This document shows, one piece after another, positions 47,454 to 60,557 of a stretch of 64,000 nt of DNA. The notes under the pieces are model-generated. The model saw only the letters and a program-made list of their open reading frames with translations. It was not told the DNA's origin and made no database searches. Within the stretch, counting starts at the first letter, position 1. Each line of letters opens with the position of its first letter. The position numbers and the translations under genes are program-made. The stretch is taken from positions 336,122 through 400,121 of the forward strand of contig NMRB01000010.1 in assembly GCA_002633025.1 (NCBI GenBank). The letters are read 5' to 3'. Origin of the DNA: Notospermus geniculatus. Its lineage: Eukaryota > Nemertea > Pilidiophora > Heteronemertea > Lineidae.

Positions 47454-48300
47454 AGTCTCACTCTCACACTGACTAAGGCCTACCTTACAACTGAGATTTT
47501 GGTGTATAGCAAATGTGACAACCCTAGGACCTGCACCATTCGACAGTAATCAATATTTTGCGGGAACTTACGTGTATACTCTGTAGGTCAGTCACCCTGG
47601 AGCCTTGAAATCATTGAAAAGTTACTGATTCATAACTTAGGCTCAACACTGACGACTTCCAATGCACAGTCACATTACCTACATTCGTTTTTTTCCTCGA
47701 TACAAATGTGCATAAGTCGCAGATATTTTTTTGAGAAACTCTTTCATAAGGTTTACTCCTTTGCTAAATGCAGTATATCTTTGCATCTTCAGATTTTTTG
47801 TACAGATGTAGGCCTAGGTCCCACAGACGTCGAATGTACAGTATTTTTTAGACAGAATGTTGTAAATTGTTTTCAGTAAGGATGATGGGATCTGACAGGT
47901 TTTATTTCCTACAGACTGACAAGCTGTCTAAACCATTTCTCCACTGATGGTTGTGAGTGACAGTTGTTGATGTTCCGATACCTTTTCTCATTCTGGTTCC
48001 CGTATTTAACAGATAGCAGCGTTTGCAGCAGACTGTCGAAACAGCAGGGTGCCATTGAGCACCCACATCTTCAGCAGGAGGAATTCAGGTAGGTAAATTA
48101 AAGGGGGAAATATAAGGCCTACTTGATTGTACAGGTAATCGTGATGATAATGGTAGAAATGGAATTTGTACATATCCAATTATCGAAATGCACAGGCCTC
48201 TCTTGATGTTGATAAACCACTTTCCACGAAAAAAAATAAGCTTTTTGCTGAAATATCGTGTTGCTGTTGGAAAGAAAATGGGACAGAAATCCTAAAGGTA

Positions 48301-49697
48301 AAGTTGTACCCCCAGCGAAGCGTCATGTGACAGCGGGCGACCAATCAAATTTCAGGTTGTTTTGTATTTTTGTTCTTCCTGAAAAATAAGGATATTGAAC
48401 CTGTGACCCAACTCTGGGTCTCGTTCAGTTGACAAACGGCAGGCGACGCCACTGTTGATCACAGCGTGCAAGGCTGGCAACAATGAAGACATTTGGCACG
48501 CTTGGGTCACTCGTGATGTTTTTACATGCATGTAAATGATGAAAATACATTTTTTGCATTTTTAGTTCAAAACTAACAGCTGTAATTAGCTTTATGAGTG
48601 CAGATGATAGTTATTTAGAGAATTCGAATGTCGCGAGACACGAGTCCCTCCTCATTTTCAGCAAGGAAATTGAACGTCGCGTTGGAAGTGCTTAATTTTC
48701 ATATAATGAACATGTGCGTTTTAATTTCACCAAAGAACGGAAACATGAGGGCCTATTTCATGTCGAGTGACCCTTTGAAACATCCTTCTGCACTTGAGAA
48801 ACAATACTTCGTGTTGGCACCTTTACCTGGGATCCAATTAAGTCAGGCACATTGAACTCTCATATCCAACTAGGCCTTTGTAATGTACATTTATTTATTG
48901 CCAATTATGAGCAACGTTTTAACTAATACAGCATACGGTATCATTATTTGAATCACAATTCAGATAAACGGAGGTGGAATTTCAAACGTCATTCAAATAA
49001 AACATTATTCGTCAGCTGTGTGCCATTTTCCCTATTTATTTAGTGTATTGTAGACGTATTGTCGCATGCCACGTTTTGAGCTACATTTAGGTGCAAATGT
49101 GTTGAACTAACATCCAATTTATAAGCTTACCGATCGAAAAAAATGTGATTGCAAAATTATGTTTCACCTTTGTCAACAATATGACGAATGACAGACATAG
49201 CCTACTATCGATGTCCTTTCGAACTCGAAATTGTCAGTCTGCTGCAAAAAAAACCGGGTAATGTGAACCTTTTCGGGAGATCAGTACATCGGTTAGTGTG
49301 AATATCAGTCCATACATGTATTTGATACCATGATAGATTTGATACCATGATAGATTTAACAGGACTAGCAAATAGTCCAATTATTATTCTCCTCTTCCTT
49401 AGTGCTATTTGTCGAGGGATTGGACAACATATAAGCTACTAAATATTAATACGAAGAAAAGATGTATAAGGGAGTAAGAAATAAAAGTGGAAAATAGGAA
49501 GTGGGAAATTTTGAAACATTTTGCGAATTTTTCAATTTCTCAAATTGGGATAACACTTTTCCCATTTTGAGAATTTTTCGGCCGATATTTCTCAAAATTG
49601 GAAAAAAATTACCCCAATTTGAGAAATTGAAAAATTCGTAAAAAATTCCAAAATTTCCCACTTCTTATTTTCCACTTTTATTTCTTACTCCCTTATA
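48301..49697. repeat. Direct repeat copy ending near a single n (left)
   Basis: AAGTTGTACCCCCAGCG at 48301 onward is repeated at 49706-51110 with scattered substitutions and small indels. The n at 49705 separates the copies. Contig-overlap or haplotype redundancy is likely. The frames at 48628-48855 and 50032-50259 (75 codons) are identical but unrecognised. Confidence 0.8.
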
Positions 49698-49700
49698 TAC
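49463..49700. mobile_element. Foldback element, ~240 bp (left repeat copy)
   Basis: GTATAAGGGAGTAAGAAATA at the left end and its inverse at the right end enclose a nearly continuous inverted repeat. The arms consist of shorter sub-motifs (TTTTGAGAATTTTTC, CAAATTGGGA), so the whole folds into one long hairpin. Confidence 0.8.
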
Positions 49701-49704
49701 AGTG

Positions 49705-49705
49705 N
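49705..49705. other. Single-n contig join
   Basis: Immediately precedes the second copy of the 48301-49697 repeat. Confidence 0.9.
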
Positions 49706-51110
49706 AAGTTGTACCCCCAGCGAAGCGTCATGTGGCAGCGGGCGACCAATCAAATTTCAGGTTGTTTTGTATTTTTGTTCTTCGTGAAAAATAAGGATAT
49801 TGAACCTGTGACCCAACTCAGGGTCTCGTTCAGTTGACAAACGGCAGGCGACGCCACTGTTGATCACAGTGTGCAAGCCTGGCAACAATGAAGACATTTG
49901 GCACTTTGGTCACTCGCGATGTTTTTACATGCATGTGAATGATGAAAATACATTTTTTTGCATTTTTAGTCCTAAACTAACAGCTGTAAATACCTTTATG
50001 AGTGCAGATGATAGTTATTTAGGGAATTCCAATGTCGCGAGACACGAGTCCCTCCTCATTTTCAGCAAGGAAATTGAACGTCGCGTTGGAAGTGCTTAAT
50101 TTTCATATAATGAACATGTGCGTTTTAATTTCACCAAAGAACGGAAACATGAGGGCCTATTTCATGTCGAGTGACCCTTTGAAACATCCTTCTGCACTTG
50201 AGAAACAATACTTCGTGTTGGCACCTTTACCTGGGATCCAATTAAGTCAGGCACATTGAACTCTCATATCCAACTAGGCCTTTGTAATGTACATTTATTT
50301 ATTGCCAATTATGAGCAACGTTTTAACTAATACAGCATACGGTATCATTATTTGAATCACAATTCAGATAAACGGAGGTGGAATTTCAAACGTCATTCAA
50401 ATAAAACATTATTCGTCAGCTGTGTGCCATTTTCCCTATTTATTTAGTGTATTGTAGACGTATTGTCGCATGCCACGTTTTGAGCTACATTTAGGTGCAA
50501 ATGTGTTGAACTAACATCCAATTTATAAGCTTACCGATCGAAAAAAATGTGGTTGCAAAATTATGTTTCACCTTTGTCAACAATATGACGAATGACAGAC
50601 ATGACGAGTGAAAATACTATCGATGTCATTTCGAACTCGAAATTGTCAGTCTGGTGCAAAAAAAACGGGTAATGTGAACCTTTTCGGGAGATCAGTACAT
50701 CGGTTAGTGTGAATATCAGTCCATACATGTATTTGATACCATGATAGATTTGATACCATGATAGATTTAACAGGACTAGCAAATAGTCCAATTATTATTC
50801 TCCTCTTCCTTAGTGCTATTTGTCGAGATATTGGACAACATATAAGCTAAATATTATGAAGAAAAGATGTATAAGGGAGTAAGAAAAAAAGTGGAAAATA
50901 GGAAGTGGGAAATTTTGAAACATTTTGCGAATTTTTCAATTTCTCAAATTGGGATAAAACTTTTCCCATTTTGAGAATTTTTCGGATTTTTCGGCCGATA
51001 TTTCTCAAAATTGGAAAAAATTTACCCAAATTTGAGAAATTGAAAAATTCGCAAAAAATTCCAAAATTTCCCACTTCTTATTTTCCACTTTTATTTCTTA
51101 CTCCCTTATA
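49706..51110. repeat. Direct repeat copy (right)
   Basis: Partner of 48301-49697; diverges after CCCTTATAT, where unique sequence continues. Confidence 0.8.
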
Positions 51111-51111
51111 T
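50869..51111. mobile_element. Foldback element, ~240 bp (right repeat copy)
   Basis: Same foldback as 49463-49700, with a 9-base local duplication (TTTTTCGGA) near 50985-50995. Confidence 0.8.
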
Positions 51112-52849
51112 CCTACATGTATATTTTCCTCCGTTTTCCGGAAACAAATGCAAGATGGGGTCGCCTAATTAGCTGGTAGCATATCAAATGAAAGAGTTTC
51201 TTTTGAAACAGGGTATTTAAAAAACGGAACAAGTCAAGAAATCGTCAGTGACCTACTTCGCAATTTCCCCAAGTTGGTCACCACAATCAAAACCACGGGC
51301 GCCTTTTCAGCCGCAGGCAATCGGAAGCAGAAGAAATTGGTTAATTCGGACCTTTCTGATGAGTGCCTCGCGACTCGGAGATTGGTTTACGGCTCACGAT
51401 TCATAATTGGAATCAGCTCTCACGTTCATATCTCAATATCCTCTCATTCCTTTGATAACACAAAAATGAAATAATATCATATGCGACTAAATAGCGGGTG
51501 GGCAGCCGTTCTTGTGTGTGGACGAAATTCAGTCGTCATGTTAACTCACAGTTCGGTTGAAGTAAAATGCGGTTCACAATATCACAATTTCCCATGAAGT
51601 CGAACATACGAGAATGCACTCAAGCTCAGGAAACTTTGTATTTGCCCTGAGAATTCGCCATTGACTTAATCTGTAACCAGACAAATCGGAATAAAAGCGA
51701 TATGTTGTAATGCACCTAACTCCATTAGCAGTTGCAAACCATCACTAGGTTTAATTTCCCTTCTCATTCTCTTGGTCAATGAACGTGTAGTGACAATAAC
51801 CCATAAATGCACTAATATTTGTTGTATCTCAATTAAACCGTATCCTATATCCCCATAGGTGGTATAGACAAGTCCGTTTGAATTTGTAACGAATTCAACT
51901 GAATGTCTCTTGCAATCCGCGTGGCGGAAAACCACACTTAGCGGCGAACCGCGCAGTAATAGCGAGACCAAATAGCATTAAAACAAGAAAGGGGCTGACC
52001 ATAACACTTCGTGGATGAATAGATGTCAGGATATCGAAGCAAATGACATTTGAATAGCAGTATTATTGTATTGTTATGATATGAAATGTTTTCCTGCCAA
52101 CTTTATTTCATCTTGGCAGTTCACCTGAAAGCTTACCTCTCAAATAGTCTCAGCATGAAAACAACGAAGCTAAGTTAATTACTCATTTTTATTTTGTAAA
52201 TTAGGATGAAAGAAATCAGTGCGCAAGGTTCAAAGGTGCATTTTTTTATTTCTTCCCCTATCATGTCGGCAGTTTCTCTTTAATACTTCGCGTAAAAAAC
52301 GGTTCCGAAGGTTCAGGCCCCCATCACAGACAGTTAAGATCACTACGACGTGCTATTCATTGTCAAAAGTTAAGTGACATTCTATTTACAAGTATTCATT
52401 ATATGAACGAAAATATTATCTCATTGATTGTGTTTTTATGTATTAAATGATCAAATGTCTAAAATTGTCTTTATTTTTAAAACTGTCGTTATTTTTATCG
52501 TGACATATTAAGCTCCGGGTAATAAAGTTTTATCGGAGGATGCACAGGCCGGCATTATTTAATATTTGTAGTTCATCATTTTAAAGCAAACGCAATCTGT
52601 AAATTCCAGAGTAGAAAAAAAATAGGTAGTAATGTGTAAAATAAAAATCGAGATAATACTGGAACCTTGAGGAACAATTACTTGGTTCCCCAATGACGTA
52701 CATACTGATATGTGGACCTTTCCGTAGTTCCACACGACTCCCGGTGAAACGCGTATCGCGATGGTGGATGGCTTCTCCCGTAAGATTGACTCATTCTTTG
52801 CAACTAAAAATACAGTTACTATTGGCAAAGTTTGAGTTATAACTTCTCC
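51112..52849. other. Non-coding stretch, no gene recognised
   Basis: Short open frames only; nothing recognisable. Confidence 0.6.
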
Positions 52850-53882
52850 TCGTCGACTCACCTCATCGCTTCGCCTACTATTCGTAATCAAGAACAGGAT
52901 AAGAATTCTGCGTATCCATTTTTCGGTGGTCACTTGGCATAACCTTGTGCTGCCAAACATTTATTTTGTACATTCCAATTAAGAACTATGCCGGAAATGT
53001 ACAATGTATAATTTTAATAAGTATAATTGAATGTGTGAACGAAACCTTCTTTTGCATCTGTCTTGGTAAAAGGAGAGCGTCCCAGTTTGTCCGCAGAAGT
53101 GTTTGTTCGTGCAAAAGTGGGGGTTTGTCCACGGGCTTCAAGATATCATCATTTCGTTGAATTTAAATTTATTTCCGCAGCTGCAGGGTTGCCTTCACGT
53201 GAGATTAAATAGGTCGGTCGAGTAGTATTAAAAGGCACAAATTGTAGCTATCATCTAGGTTTGCAGACACCTGCATAATCAGTCCATGCACCAACAATAT
53301 TTGGAACCATTTTCGTTCCAATCCAAAGAAAGAGAAAGCACAAAAATTGACACACAAAATGATGATAAACAGGAAGTCAATTTCCAGAATCTTAGCAAAT
53401 TTTCGACCCCAACCGGGGTCTTCTTCAGGCTGGTACTTTCAAGTCGAGCTACCAGAAGTGTAAACTTCTGGTACCTCGACTTGGAAGTAGCTCGAAAGTA
53501 GCTCGACACTTCTGGTAGCTCGACTTGAAAGTGCCAGCCTGCGGAACCAGGGTCGAAAATTTGCTAAGATTCTGGAAATTGACTTCCTGTTTATCATCAT
53601 TTTAGTTCCAATGATAGCATCGTAAGCGCTCGAAGTAACTGTCTTGAAGATACATGCAAGTAACGTCAACCTTTGTTTTATATGCGTGTCAATGCAAAAA
53701 TCACGAAAACTTTGCCTATTAAATTTCATAACGTTTGGCGTGAATCTGTCTCCATTAATAGAAATAAGCAGCCCAGAAGGGCTCGACGAGTTGAATACAA
53801 TAATAGCTTTTCCAACAAACTTATCCCCAAAGAAAGCAACAGTGTAAGCCACAGATTTCACATGGCGACGTCAGATTCAAGT
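52850..53882. repeat. Direct repeat copy ending at a single n (left), with foldback insertion
   Basis: Matches 53885-54770 from TCGTCGACTCACC to CAGATTCAAGT. This copy carries an extra ~290-base foldback insertion and lacks the hairpin present in the right copy. Confidence 0.8.
53323..53612. mobile_element. Foldback insertion with 15-base flanking duplication
   Basis: Arms starting AAAATGATGATAAACAGG (53356) recur inverted to 53603, around a GC-richer centre with repeated AGCTACCAGAAGTG units. CATTTTNGTTCCAAT occurs at 53308-53322 and 53598-53612, and the right repeat copy (near 54345-54360) has it once with no insert, i.e. an empty site. Confidence 0.8.
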
Positions 53883-53883
53883 N
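53883..53883. other. Single-n contig join
   Basis: Separates the two copies 52850-53882 and 53885-54770. Confidence 0.9.
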
Positions 53884-53884
53884 T

Positions 53885-54770
53885 TCGTCGACTCACCTCA
53901 TCGCTTCGCCTATTCGTAATCAAGAACAGGATAAGAATTCTGCGTATCCATTTTTCGGTGGTCACTTGGCATAACCTTGTGCTGCCAAACATTTATTTTG
54001 TACATTCCAATTAAGAACTATGCCGGAAATGTACAATGTATAATTTTAATAAGTATAATTGAATGTGTGAACGAAACCTTCTTTTGCATCTGTCTTGGTA
54101 AAAGGAGAGCGTCCCAGTTTGTCCGCAGAAGTGTTTGTTCGTGCAAAAGTGGGGGTTTGTCCACGGGCTTCAAGATATCATCATTTCGTTGAATTTAAAT
54201 TTATTTCCGCAGCTGCAGGGTTGCCTTCACGTGAGATTAAATAGGTCGGTCGAGTAGTATTAAAAGGCACAAATTGTAGCTATCATCTAGGTTTGCAGAC
54301 ACCTGCATAATCAGTCCATATATGCACCAACAATATTTGGAATCATTTTAGTTCCAATGATAGCATTGTAAGCGCTCGAAGTATAACTGTCTTAAAGATA
54401 CAAGTAACGTCAACATTTGTTTTATATGCGTGTCAATGCAAAAATCACGAAAACTTTGCCTATTAAATTTCATCAAATCCGTGTTTGGCGTGAATCTGTC
54501 TCCAGTGATAGAAATAAGGAACCTAGAAGGGCTTGACCAGTTGAATACAATAGAGAGGTTGAGATCAGCGACTTATCACGGATCCTTATACGTATACGGA
54601 TCGAAATGTACACAAAATTTGTCCTCGTTGTACAGAATTCTATCCGTATACGTATAAGGATCTCCGTGATAAGTCGCTGATCTCAACTCACTATAGCCTA
54701 CAACAAACTTATCCCCAAAGAAAGCAACATTGTAAGCCAGAGATTTCACATGGCGACGTCAGATTCAAGT
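53885..54770. repeat. Direct repeat copy (right), with hairpin insertion
   Basis: Partner of 52850-53882. It lacks the foldback but has a ~135-base hairpin element near its right end. Confidence 0.8.
54551..54695. mobile_element. Hairpin MITE with ~45-bp TIRs
   Basis: GTTGAGATCAGCGACTTATC at 54558 onward is repeated inverted at 54642-54687, with a 2-base indel, around a ~40-base centre. The left repeat copy (near 53800) has no such insert. Outer bases TAG/CTA may belong to the terminal repeat. Confidence 0.8.
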
Positions 54771-55356
54771 GACTGTAAAGCAAGTTATTGTCGTTATCTT
54801 TCTCAATAACAAGTAGTGTACTTTGAAAATTTTGTCACGGTTTCACTTAAGATACCTGCTTTCATAGCCGGCGCATTTCGTGATATTTTACCACTCGAGA
54901 ATAAATGGATTCCTGTTCTTGTCCACCGCTCACTGCTTGAGCTGGACAAAATCCGTCCTTCACCGTGCGATTCAAGTATTAAAAAGTCCATTTGTATTCA
55001 TAATGCAAAAAGCAAATTGTGGGAATGGCCATTATTGTACACTGGGTTTAGGTGTTAAGCACGGGAGATCGGATGTCCGTTGATTTAATCGACACGCATT
55101 TGTATTCAACTCATCAAACCTTGGTGAGACTTGGAGGAGGAGAGAAATTCATTGACGAATCGACAGGGGTCGCTAGTTGCTGTGTCGTATCCCTGAAAAT
55201 CAATTCCCAACCATAAGCATGCTGATGACTGGTGATGAACCATTCAGCAAATGTACGGAATGCATGGGCAACAGTTCAAACCAAGAGGGCACATCGAATC
55301 ACGCAGAGAAAAATGTTGCAAAATAACGGACTTCAAATTGAAATTGTCTTGACTTT

Positions 55357-55599
55357 TCATTGAGCAGTCAGTAAGAATTTGCAAATATCCCTATGATAAC
55401 TTTGGTATGGCTTCCGCTTGTCCACTCTTACGAGCAGGCAGAAGTTGTCCGGGACAATCTCGGCCAGGCAGGAGACAAGTCGGCGATAAAACAGCTTATT
55501 ACAGATCTTGAGGGTTTCGTGTGTTATCGAGCACCTCATTGATACAACTTGGCCTGTCAGGAACACTCTTGAGAAGTGGGCTACTTCTTGGGAAAACAT
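55357..55599 (-). CDS. Possible 80-codon exon, unknown
   Basis: A minus-strand frame with coding-like codon choice (many CTG, CTC, GTC, AAG and GAC codons). No family resemblance, signal peptide or membrane segment is seen. An internal CTC/GTAAGAG donor-like site suggests it could be part of a spliced exon. It could equally be chance. Confidence 0.2.
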   Translation of the reverse strand: MFSQEVAHFSRVFLTGQVVSMRCSITHETLKICNKLFYRRLVSCLAEIVPDNFCLLVRVDKRKPYQSYHRDICKFLLTAQ

Positions 55600-56763
55600 A
55601 TGACTGGTTTCTCAAGAGGGACTGGGCCTCTTTCTGCCTTGTAACCGTGCAGAAGAAAGCAGGCAGATGAGAGGGATTCACTAGTCGAAATATTCTTGGA
55701 TGAATCACATAAATGAAATATCCCAGAGTGGTGGACCATCAGACTTTCAATATGTCACGTCGTGTCATTAGCTTTTACGTAAGGAGTTCTCATAAACCCA
55801 GCTCCGATACTACCCACTTTTAGCGTCAACATAATCGGTAGCATCGAAAGAAAGTAAAAACATTTTACGAGGTAGAGGGGACTTATAAGATTTTTTCGAT
55901 TTCTTTGCATGTATAAGCAGGAAGATCCTTCTTGTTTGCAAACAAATGTTGGACATCAGAGTTGACAATCTAATATGACATTTTGTATGACGATGGCTGC
56001 TGAACATGCAAATACTCGACATAAATCATGACCTTGGTGAACAACTTTTATGAACCTTACCAATATCTGATGAACAAAAAGGATATTGCCATATTTTTAT
56101 GCATGTGACACAGATCCATGGCATGTCTTCTTATAAGACGAAGAGCTGGGCGATGATCTCCCTCCTGCGACAGGCTGTCTCGATATCGTGGGAGCTTGAC
56201 AAAGGTATTCGACTTGGTTTACGTATCTGGTGACAGGAACATCTCGACAGCCCAATTATTGGATCGTTGCCTGCCTACTAATACCAGAAAAGAAAGGGTT
56301 CCGATTTCACTTATAACTAAGATCGATGCATTGGAAATAATATATAGGTGCAGGTTACGTCTTGGAGATGTAAAGTGACACGACATTGATTACAGCTTGA
56401 GGCCTTGAGGAGGGATAAAATATATTACAAGAATGTGATATGTTCACCGAAGCTGGAATTGCGGGATGGAGAGGCATCGCTGGCGTCATCTCGGGTACTT
56501 CATGTCGACTTCGTTCTCTGGGAAGATTGCTGTGGTGTGTTCCATCTGTCGGGGATTGCCATTGATAGGTGTTCTAGAACAAGAGATGAAGACCTGTTGC
56601 AGACGGATTTTCTCAAGAGTTTGCCACAAAACGTTCGATGAAGTTCGCACGTACAAGCGAGTTGGAATACCACCGAAGCATACACGGCTATCTACTATAC
56701 ACATTTACATAACAAGGCTTATAATGACTGGGACATTTGTTACGATCGTCCATAGGTCCGTAA

Positions 56764-56928
56764 GTCAATGGGGACCCTAGCCGACTGCCTCAATAGGTGC
56801 CACTAGTGGTAAAAACTATTGAAATGAAACTGACATCCCGGTCTTGATCAATTTCTCACACAAAAGGCGTCCATTGTATAGGGCCGGGTTTCGGTGTGCT
56901 GCCCTCTATCGTAGCATAGGATCCCCAT
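56764..56928. repeat. Dispersed repeat, copy 1
   Basis: GTCAATGGGGACCC... through CTATCGTAGC recurs in the same orientation at 63564-63722 with moderate divergence. Central ACTATTGAAATGAAACTGAC is unchanged. Confidence 0.8.
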
Positions 56929-57597
56929 TAAGTCTAATGATGTTATTGGAAGGGTGATCAAGGCCTTGTCAGGACTGTTTGGGGGTATAAAACAATAATA
57001 TTCTATAAGGGTCCACCAGAAATCCTTTGTCAATGTTTTTATGAAGGGGAAGGCAAACCCAATCAACATTGTGAGGATTGCTTTACACATTGATGTCACA
57101 TGAGACATGAACCCCTGCCATCCGGCCATCATTCCGTGTCCCAAATTTTGGTTGATACACGTACCTACATTCTACAAAAGATAATTGTGGTTGGCAAATA
57201 AATTAGGGTTTTAAGATCCATGACTTCTTGTGTCATGTATGTCAGGTAGGTTCTGAGGAATTACAAAATGGTTGCGTGCCGTCGGTCAGTTGTTCCATGA
57301 GTTAATTTTCACAGCGATTCATCCCCGCTGTTCCATAATGAAGCGAACAGCGGGTGCCTTTTGAGAGAAACCGACACCCCCAAAAAACTGCCTTCCCTTT
57401 CAATCACAGACTTAATTGTTTATGTTCACACAAATAACGTACGCAGCGGGTAAATAGCCTAACGCATTCATAAACAATGGACGGCTGATGAAGGGTTTTT
57501 AACAGACTTGTTAAGTTTACCAGCCAAGCAATGTACACCGCCATTGACATAACTCAACTCTTGAAACCGTTTAAAACTTTTGTAAGCGTTTTTACTG

Positions 57598-57760
57598 GGT
57601 CGTTTAATTTCACTTCAATGACAGCTTGCCACCTTAACCAAAATTACATATTTACACAAATCCCGTCAATGTGTTCTCTTGGTCGTTTAATTTCACTTCA
57701 ATGAGATCTAGTCACCTTAACCAAAGTTACATATTTGCACATTGACATCCGCAGAATGAC
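57598..57760. repeat. Tandem duplication of an 83-bp unit
   Basis: GGTCGTTTAATTTCACTTCA at 57598 recurs at 57681, followed in both by ACCTTAACCAAARTTACATA. Confidence 0.85.
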
Positions 57761-58357
57761 ATGACATCGACTCTACGGTACTGCTAAGTGGTCGTCGCTG
57801 TAGCGTCACCATGCAGTGCGTACTTTTCTATAATACAGCCTTTTAGACATGTCAGATACTCATTACTCTGGGATTTTTTTGCGTCCTGAGCATACCCCAC
57901 TTCATTTTAGTTTAAACCCACTTGCATCTGCTGATCTACTGGACTGCAATTCTCTTTAGCTAATGACACAAATCGGGGTACACTCAAACGTAGTTTATAT
58001 TTGTAAAGACTGAAAAAACGACTGAATCAAACGAGAAGGCAGCCTGCTGGTGTTTGCTCGCGACGCAAAGGGATGATATTTCCACTTTACTCTATCGAAA
58101 TCGATAACCATGGTTGCCATGCCAGTGACATTTAATGCTGCTCAGGTTACAGACTCTCTCCTAATCAGCACACAAACGCGGTGATTGCGTGGCCTAAACC
58201 AGTGCGCTGGAAGATACGTTTACTTGCCAAGGAAAGCAAACCATCATGAAACAAATATTAACTTATTATTATTAGCAATTTTTCGTTATTCTAGCCAGCA
58301 TGAGGTGTGGTATTCTTGTATCTGTAGTGCAACTTATTCATTTTCGAAGGCATTTAA

Positions 58358-58563
58358 TACCAGACACGCAAGAAAAGATGCTTCTTTTTTTTTTCTTTTT
58401 TATCTTTCATAATACTGAAATACATGTAAGTATGGCAGATGTAAAATGTAGTGCAAAGTCAACCATTCAAAATTTTTACAGGCATTATCAGACTCGCAAG
58501 AAAAGATGCTTCAATTTTTTTTATCTTTTATAATACTGAAGTAAGTATGGCAGATGTAAAATG
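58358..58563. repeat. Tandem duplication of a ~128-bp unit
   Basis: CGCAAGAAAAGATGCTTC with a T-run, then ATAATACTGAA and GTATGGCAGATGTAAAATG, occurs twice; unit starts near 58362 and 58490. Confidence 0.8.
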
Positions 58564-59984
58564 CTCTTATCTGTCATGTCTGTACCGCACCTGACATCAT
58601 ATCAAGCCAAATGTTCAAGACGCCAGATGTAATACTCAGGAGTCATATTTCTTCCAACAGTCAGAATTCGATAACTCGAACTTAGTGCAGCTGATACCGT
58701 ATTTCCAGAACTGTATAAATGGAATTCAGTATGTACATCTACATCTACATGTACGTACATTCAAACCAGAACATCGACCGGTGTCCAAACGCAGAAACGC
58801 TTGGTACGCATATGTCAACCTGCATATGTCGTGGGGTGAAGAGATGGCCGTGGACCTCAGACATGCCAGACTGTCAACAGAATCTAAGAGACCAATACAT
58901 CTCAGCATTTGGTGTCACGTTCAGAATTAGTTTACAGCTGTGATGATCCAGCGATGTAATGTTCACAATGATGTAAGGTCAAACGCATTAGCAGCCACTC
59001 ATACCATTCATATGCTTCATTGGAGATAGATATACCTCCTTAGTTCATTTTTTAGATCAAATACGGCCAAGTTCGCTTCAGAAAATGATGTCACTCTATC
59101 CCCAATACCCGAAATGATACCTAAGTAACAAAATAAAATAAATCACTCAAATACTCAGATTACGACTCAAAACCACTACCCCTTTCCTCACCTTTCTCTC
59201 TCGACTGAACGAACAAATGTTGAGTTCCTTTTATCGCTGACATGACACAAAAATTCAAGGCGCGTTAAGCCGATCTCCTATGCAATCCGCCCGTTTTCAA
59301 CCTGAGCAATTTTATTTCGTTTAACTCATAACAATTTGCGGTAAGGGAATACCAAGTGAAGCAACCTCTTCATATTCCCTCTGTACCGTAAGCATTAGAC
59401 GAGAGAGATTCGATTAGGTCTCGGAGTATCGGCTTTAGGTTCAAGTTTCACCATTCGTTCCATGGTAATGAACGGCCCTCCATCCCACTGTTTGGCATGT
59501 AAACCAATCCGCCACTCGAGCGCTGATTCACAATGGCCAAGGCTTTCTCGAATTATCATCTCAACCGTATCCGCTTACACCAATCGAGAGAAACACAATT
59601 ATCTAGGTTGGTAAAAGTGTAGATTACAAATCGATGAACGGCAAAGATTAAATAGGCACCGCTTTGAAACACATGCAGAGGGTGTCGAAGACTTAATATC
59701 TAAAGTCAAATTGAACATGGAAGATCGAGATGACATCAACACTGTATTGTCTTATCCGTATATCCTCACATTCTTCTTACATATTAAAATACATGTATAT
59801 TATCCTGATGTAACCGTGGATATCGCAAAAAAATCAAAATCAAGGCTTTTATATACATGTATTTTGATATCAAGATCCACTCATTTACCATCCTGGGTCT
59901 CGGGTCACGCTTCCTACACCATCATATACTTCATCATCACGAACTTAAGTAGTGTACAGTATTATGCGGGTGATCCACCGACTT

Positions 59985-60145
59985 TACGACGAGTTTACGA
60001 TCAGTTGGCGACTTGTTCACGACGGGTTTGCGACTAGTTGAAGACGAAAAATCGTGGCAGGTGGGTCAGCATTCACGATTCGTTCACGACGGGTTTGCGA
60101 CTCGTTCACGACTGAAATTTGTTGACGACTAGTTTGCGACGAGTC
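59985..60145. repeat. Short dispersed direct repeats (GACGAGTTTGCGACT family)
   Basis: GTTCACGACGGGTTTGCGAC occurs at 60015 and 60082, with related words GACGAGTTTACGA, GACTAGTTTGCGACGAG and GACTCGTTCACGAC around them. It looks like a subterminal repeat zone of a transposon or a degenerate minisatellite. Confidence 0.6.
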
Positions 60146-60413
60146 TACTGAAATGCATGTGCGGCACTGAATGACGTCGACCTCCCCCACGGCCACGACA
60201 CCCCAAGGAATATTTCGACTCAAAAAGGACATACGTCCTTCTTTACTGGACAACATTATGATGAACACACCGAAACCGTTATATTTGTACATGTACTGTG
60301 ATTTTTACAGGGAGTCCTCGCCAATACCGTCCTTATGCTGGCTGTATAGAAGAGTCCCATACATTTCGTGGGCTGGCAACAGGGATCACGGTGAGGTTGG
60401 TGCATTAACATTA

Positions 60414-60557
60414 GGGTGTTTAAGAAATCAAACGATAAACGTTAACTTTACGACAACGTTATTTTTTGTACTGAAAATTCAATATATAATCTGGTGAATT
60501 CACAGTATGAAAAATAACGTTGTCGTTAACGTTGATCGTTTGATTTCTTAAACTCCC
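60414..60557. mobile_element. MITE family member 1 (TTTAAGAAATCAAACGAT ends)
   Basis: The left end GGGTGTTTAAGAAATCAAAC is inverted at the right (GTTTGATTTCTTAAACTCCC), flanked by TTA/TAA. The ~144-bp interior carries AACGTTATTTTT...AATAACGTT. Confidence 0.85.

Larger units (their letters stand above)
44825..48300. other. Non-coding stretch with several TIR elements
   Basis: No gene recognised. It holds the inverted-repeat elements at 46141-46288, 46371-46479 and 47356-47453. Confidence 0.6.
54771..60413. other. Non-coding stretch, no gene recognised
   Basis: Contains the unrecognised minus frame at 55357-55599, tandem duplications at 57598-57760 and 58358-58563, a dispersed repeat at 56764-56928 and short direct repeats at 59985-60145. 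No recognisable gene. Confidence 0.6.
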
